Positions 61,477 to 64,000 of a DNA stretch of 64,000 bases are shown here, in pieces. The notes beneath the pieces are model-generated. The model ran no database searches. It saw nothing but the letters and a program-made list of their open reading frames with translations, and was not told where the DNA came from. The position numbers and the translations under genes are program-made. This DNA comes from SKVR01 sp964453995 (lineage in GTDB: Bacteria; Bacteroidota; Bacteroidia; Bacteroidales; UBA7960). Within the stretch, counting starts at the first letter, position 1; every line of letters starts with the position of its first letter. Location of the stretch: positions 15,230 to 79,229 of the forward strand of contig CAYVQC010000013.1 in the NCBI GenBank assembly GCA_964453995.1. Reading direction: 5' to 3'.

Positions 61477-63423
61477 CTATCCAACCTTCTGGTAGTCGAG
61501 GCTATTGTAAATAGAATTGTTACTGATAAATTCAGGTACAATTTGTTTCATTTTTCGTACCAGGTTTAATTCATCACCGTCAAGAATAAGAGAAGCGAGC
61601 TCCGTGAGGTGTTCTTCAATTACGTGGTATTGATATGTTCTTACACTGGCTCTTAGAATTTTCGGGTGGTGGGTAGGAAGTGTATTCTCTTCATTATTAA
61701 GTAGTTCTTCGTATAATTTTTCTCCTTCTCTGAGGCCCACTTCTTTGATTTCAATATCTTTATAAGGCTCTAAACCCGATAGTTGAATCATCTTTTTGGC
61801 AAGGTCATAAATCTTAACCGGTTTTCCCATATCGAAGACAAATATTTCGCCTCCATTGCCCATTGCACCTGCTTCCAATACCAGGCTGCACGCCTCAGGG
61901 ATGGTCATGAAATACCGGGTAATATTTTTATCTGTGAGTGTTACCGGGCCCCCTTTCTCAATTTGTTTTTGAAACAGGGGTACGACAGAACCATTGGAGC
62001 CCAGCACATTTCCAAATCGTGTAGTTATAAATTGGGTAACGGTTTTGGGCATACTCTGGGCGTAGATTTCTGCAATACGCTTGGAAGCCCCCATTACATT
62101 GGTTGGGTTCACAGCCTTATCTGTAGAAACCATTACGAATTTGCCCACTTTGTACTTCACGGAAAGATCAACCAACGCTTTGGTTCCAAATACATTCACC
62201 AAAAGTGCTTCATAGGGGTTATTCTCCATTAAAGGAACATGTTTATAAGCCGCAGCATGATAAAGAATATCAGGGCGGTATCTGTCAAAGATTTGATCCA
62301 GACGGTACCGGTCTTTGATACTTGCAATAACGAGTTTGGTAAGATCGGCAAATTGCCTCAATTCAGGGCTATTATTGATTTCGGATTGCAAATCATACAA
62401 AGCTGATTCAGCATGATCCAGCAAGATGAGTTTAGCAGGCTTATATTTTAACACCTGTAAAACAATCCCTGAACCGATAGAGCCTGCAGCTCCGGTAATC
62501 ATTACTGTTTTACCCGTCAATTCTCTTTTTACATTACTATCATCCATGTGAATCGGATCACGCTCAAGCAAATCCTCGATGTTTACTTTTTTAATCTGAC
62601 CTGAGCTCAGGTGGCCGTTGATCCATTTATGGATACGTGGTACTGATTTCACTTCCAGGTTCAGCTCTAATCCTGCTTCGATGATTTCTTTCCGTCGATT
62701 CTTATTTAAGTCCTGTATAGATATGACTAACGTATGTATTTTTCTTTTTGTGATAAACGATGAATTTAACACGTCAGAAGGATGAAATACAGGAACTCCC
62801 TCAAGATATTTATTGCGTTTGGACCGATCATCATCTATGAAAGCCACTACTTTATGATTCAGCTGGTTGTCCTGTTCTAATGCCCTCAGTGTAAGCATTC
62901 CCGAAGCTCCTGCTCCATATATTACTGTGAGTCTGCAATTCTTGCCGTAATTATTGACCAGGTTATGGAATGTTGTTTTTACCAGAATGCGGGCAAAAAT
63001 CAACACAAAATAAACTATCGTAAAGTGAATCAAGACCACTGATAGAGGAATACTACTCAATGCCTGAAATGCTGTTAAGCGTCCAAATGTTATTAACGCA
63101 CCCACCATTAAAAGACCTGTTGCTGTTGCTTTGGAAACTTTCATAACATCTTCGAAGCTGGTATGGCGGATGATGCCATAAAAAGATTTAAAAAACCAGA
63201 TACTAAGAGAATAAATGAATGTAACACTAAAGGCCTGAAACAGGGTTAGCGAAAAGTCGATTTTTGAAACGATAAAATTGAACCGGAGAAGATAAGCAAT
63301 AAAAAATCCGGTAAAGATCACTGAAATGTCAAAGAGAAATACATACCAGCTTGGCAGGATGTCCTTACTATATTTATGAGCTTTTTTGGTCAGCGATTGG
63401 AGTAGAGATTTACTTGAGATCAT
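61477..63423 (-). CDS. UDP-sugar 4,6-dehydratase/epimerase, WbpM/CapD type
   Basis: 648 residues. Four N-terminal membrane helices (about 20-150) are followed by two Rossmann regions: a CoA-binding-like VIYGAGASGMLTLRAL near 172 and the SDR core TVMITGAAGSIGSGIVLQVL near 298. The catalytic segment is STDKAVNPTNVMGASKR, where Met and Lys replace the YxxxK pair as in WbpM/PglF. It converts UDP-GlcNAc to a 4-keto-6-deoxy intermediate for capsule or O-antigen sugars. A partial outer-membrane glycan protein lies upstream. Confidence 0.9.
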   Translation of the reverse strand: MISSKSLLQSLTKKAHKYSKDILPSWYVFLFDISVIFTGFFIAYLLRFNFIVSKIDFSLTLFQAFSVTFIYSLSIWFFKSFYGIIRHTSFEDVMKVSKATATGLLMVGALITFGRLTAFQALSSIPLSVVLIHFTIVYFVLIFARILVKTTFHNLVNNYGKNCRLTVIYGAGASGMLTLRALEQDNQLNHKVVAFIDDDRSKRNKYLEGVPVFHPSDVLNSSFITKRKIHTLVISIQDLNKNRRKEIIEAGLELNLEVKSVPRIHKWINGHLSSGQIKKVNIEDLLERDPIHMDDSNVKRELTGKTVMITGAAGSIGSGIVLQVLKYKPAKLILLDHAESALYDLQSEINNSPELRQFADLTKLVIASIKDRYRLDQIFDRYRPDILYHAAAYKHVPLMENNPYEALLVNVFGTKALVDLSVKYKVGKFVMVSTDKAVNPTNVMGASKRIAEIYAQSMPKTVTQFITTRFGNVLGSNGSVVPLFQKQIEKGGPVTLTDKNITRYFMTIPEACSLVLEAGAMGNGGEIFVFDMGKPVKIYDLAKKMIQLSGLEPYKDIEIKEVGLREGEKLYEELLNNEENTLPTHHPKILRASVRTYQYHVIEEHLTELASLILDGDELNLVRKMKQIVPEFISNNSIYNSLDYQKVG

Positions 63424-63653
63424 AGTCCTTTTATTGGTATTTATTGAATTCCATTTCCCATGAATAATTGTATTCGTATTTGTGCAATATTAGTGGTTTG
63501 TTTCTCACCAAAAAACCGTATAACACCCAAATATCAGACCAAGTTTCACGCAAAATTCTATAATATTTGCACGGATTAATACCTGTGTAGTTTTCTTACA
63601 AGCCAAATATAAAACCAGCAAACTCATTATTTGAACAAGTCATCGAAAAGCAC

Positions 63654-63692
63654 AAAAAAAATAAGCAAAAACACATATGTGTGTTTGCTTAT
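63654..63692 (-). terminator. strong intrinsic terminator hairpin
   Basis: A 32-bp palindrome (63661-63692) with one mismatch, giving a long stem around the central CACATATGTG, followed on the minus strand by eight U (A-run 63654-63661). It can end the partial upstream gene and lies between a promoter candidate and the dehydratase gene. Confidence 0.75.
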
Positions 63693-63730
63693 CAGCTAGA
63701 CTTGGCTTGTTTGGTTTTCCTTTTTCAGGG

Positions 63731-63738
63731 CAAAGTTA
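63731..63738 (-). promoter_or_regulatory. candidate -7 promoter element upstream of the terminator and dehydratase gene
   Basis: Minus strand TAACTTTG matches TAnnTTTG. It is downstream of the partial gene stop (63815) and upstream of the hairpin, so a transcript from here would read the hairpin first. No good -33. Confidence 0.4.
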
Positions 63739-63814
63739 TATGTTTTTCTATTACCTTGAATTAAAAGTCATAAGTTTGACAAAAAAATATTTTTAGTTTA
63801 AACATTTAATCATG

Positions 63815-64000
63815 TTAAAGGGAAAGCAAATTGTACCTGGCCCCTAACATAAAGCCTTCATTGTTAAATAAATGGCCCTTGTCGAGAGCGAATGCTATCA
63901 TAAATTCTAAATTGTTCAAGGATTCTGGCTGCCAATACATTTCCCATAAAAAGTACCATTGATTGCGTGAGGGATTAAAAAAATAATCTTCCGGGTTGTT
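63815..64000 (-). CDS. C-terminal part of a putative outer-membrane beta-barrel protein, Wzi-like
   Basis: An open minus-strand frame enters from the right edge and ends at the stop 63815-63817, leaving 61 codons. The peptide alternates aromatic and hydrophobic residues (WYFLWEMYWQPESLNNLEF) and ends MIAFALDKGHLFNNEGFMLG and ARYNLLSL, like the last beta strands of an outer-membrane barrel. The spacing of D-x-G, NN and GFML resembles the capsule-assembly Wzi family. With the neighbouring dehydratase it suggests a capsule locus continuing to the right. The family call is tentative. Confidence 0.55.
   Translation of the reverse strand, partial: NNPEDYFFNPSRNQWYFLWEMYWQPESLNNLEFMIAFALDKGHLFNNEGFMLGARYNLLSL

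Larger units (their letters stand above)
63424..63814. other. 391-bp intergenic region upstream of the WbpM/CapD-type gene
   Basis: No coding frame. It contains a near-perfect palindrome (63661-63692) with an adjacent A-run and a -7 candidate (63731-63738), both listed separately. The stretch 63424-63650 is AT-rich without other recognisable features. Confidence 0.5.

Overview
The window is a 64 kb piece of a Bacteroidota chromosome, most likely class Bacteroidia. Evidence: gldE/gldD at the left edge; promoters of the Bacteroidetes type (TAnnTTTG at -7, sometimes TTTG at -33); very few Shine-Dalgarno sequences; an UpxY/NusG-like antiterminator; a DUF4175 / HATPase / ybeY / mnmG cluster; a DUF4105 (Lnb) protein; a ptb-buk butyrate module; and an F1 epsilon subunit reduced to its N-terminal domain. 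It is a scaffold with one 100-N gap (17844-17943) upstream of atpD. It is mostly ordinary chromosome with several surface-glycan islands; I see no phage, plasmid or CRISPR.

Layout. 1-3112: end of gldE, gldD, then an ECF sigma factor with a membrane anti-sigma-like partner. 3131-11179: envelope-glycan island (LpxL-like acyltransferase, GINT-like beta-propeller, GNAT, O-antigen ligase-like protein, CDP-glycerol-type glycerophosphotransferase, GT4, ATP-grasp enzyme). 11264-17734: hflX, a small membrane protein, trpS, recJ, atpC, atpD. 18073-21091: a RibF-like protein with a degenerate adenylyltransferase half, an AI-2E family permease and a radical SAM/SPASM enzyme. 21132-25372: translation block frr, pyrH, tsf, rpsB, rpsI, rplM. 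25715-33028: Lnb-like protein, VOC dioxygenase, WlbA/WbpB-like oxidoreductase, UpxY, an unusual sugar transferase, TauE/SafE permease, flippase-like protein. 33412-36064: Hsp20, a MITE-like inverted repeat, ptb and buk. 36220-41283: a six-repeat DUF6150 protein, a roughly 1230-residue sensor kinase and a methyltransferase.

41406-51708 looks origin-proximal. Two perfect parS sites lie beside mnmG, followed by ybeY, an anti-sigma-type ATPase, DUF4175 and rnr. Between an orphan LytTR regulator and rpiB is an 809-bp AT-rich gap with four DnaA-box-like 9-mers. 51709-61418 carries rpiB-lutB, a fructosamine-kinase-like gene, thpR, tRNA-Ala(GGC), an AlbA_2 protein, a long amidophosphoribosyltransferase, a PHP phosphatase, udk, a phospholipase D-type synthase and an NlpC/P60 lipoprotein. 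61477-64000 begins another polysaccharide region: a WbpM/CapD-type dehydratase and, cut by the window edge, the C-terminus of an outer-membrane protein resembling Wzi.

The most notable items are the parS pair with a candidate oriC about 10 kb away, the predicted knotted-fold DUF6150 protein, the RibF paralogue that has lost its FAD-synthetase motifs, the sugar transferase whose membrane anchor is replaced by a methyltransferase-like domain, and a terminator-like hairpin between a promoter candidate and the capsule dehydratase gene. I found no clear new multi-gene defence or mobile system.
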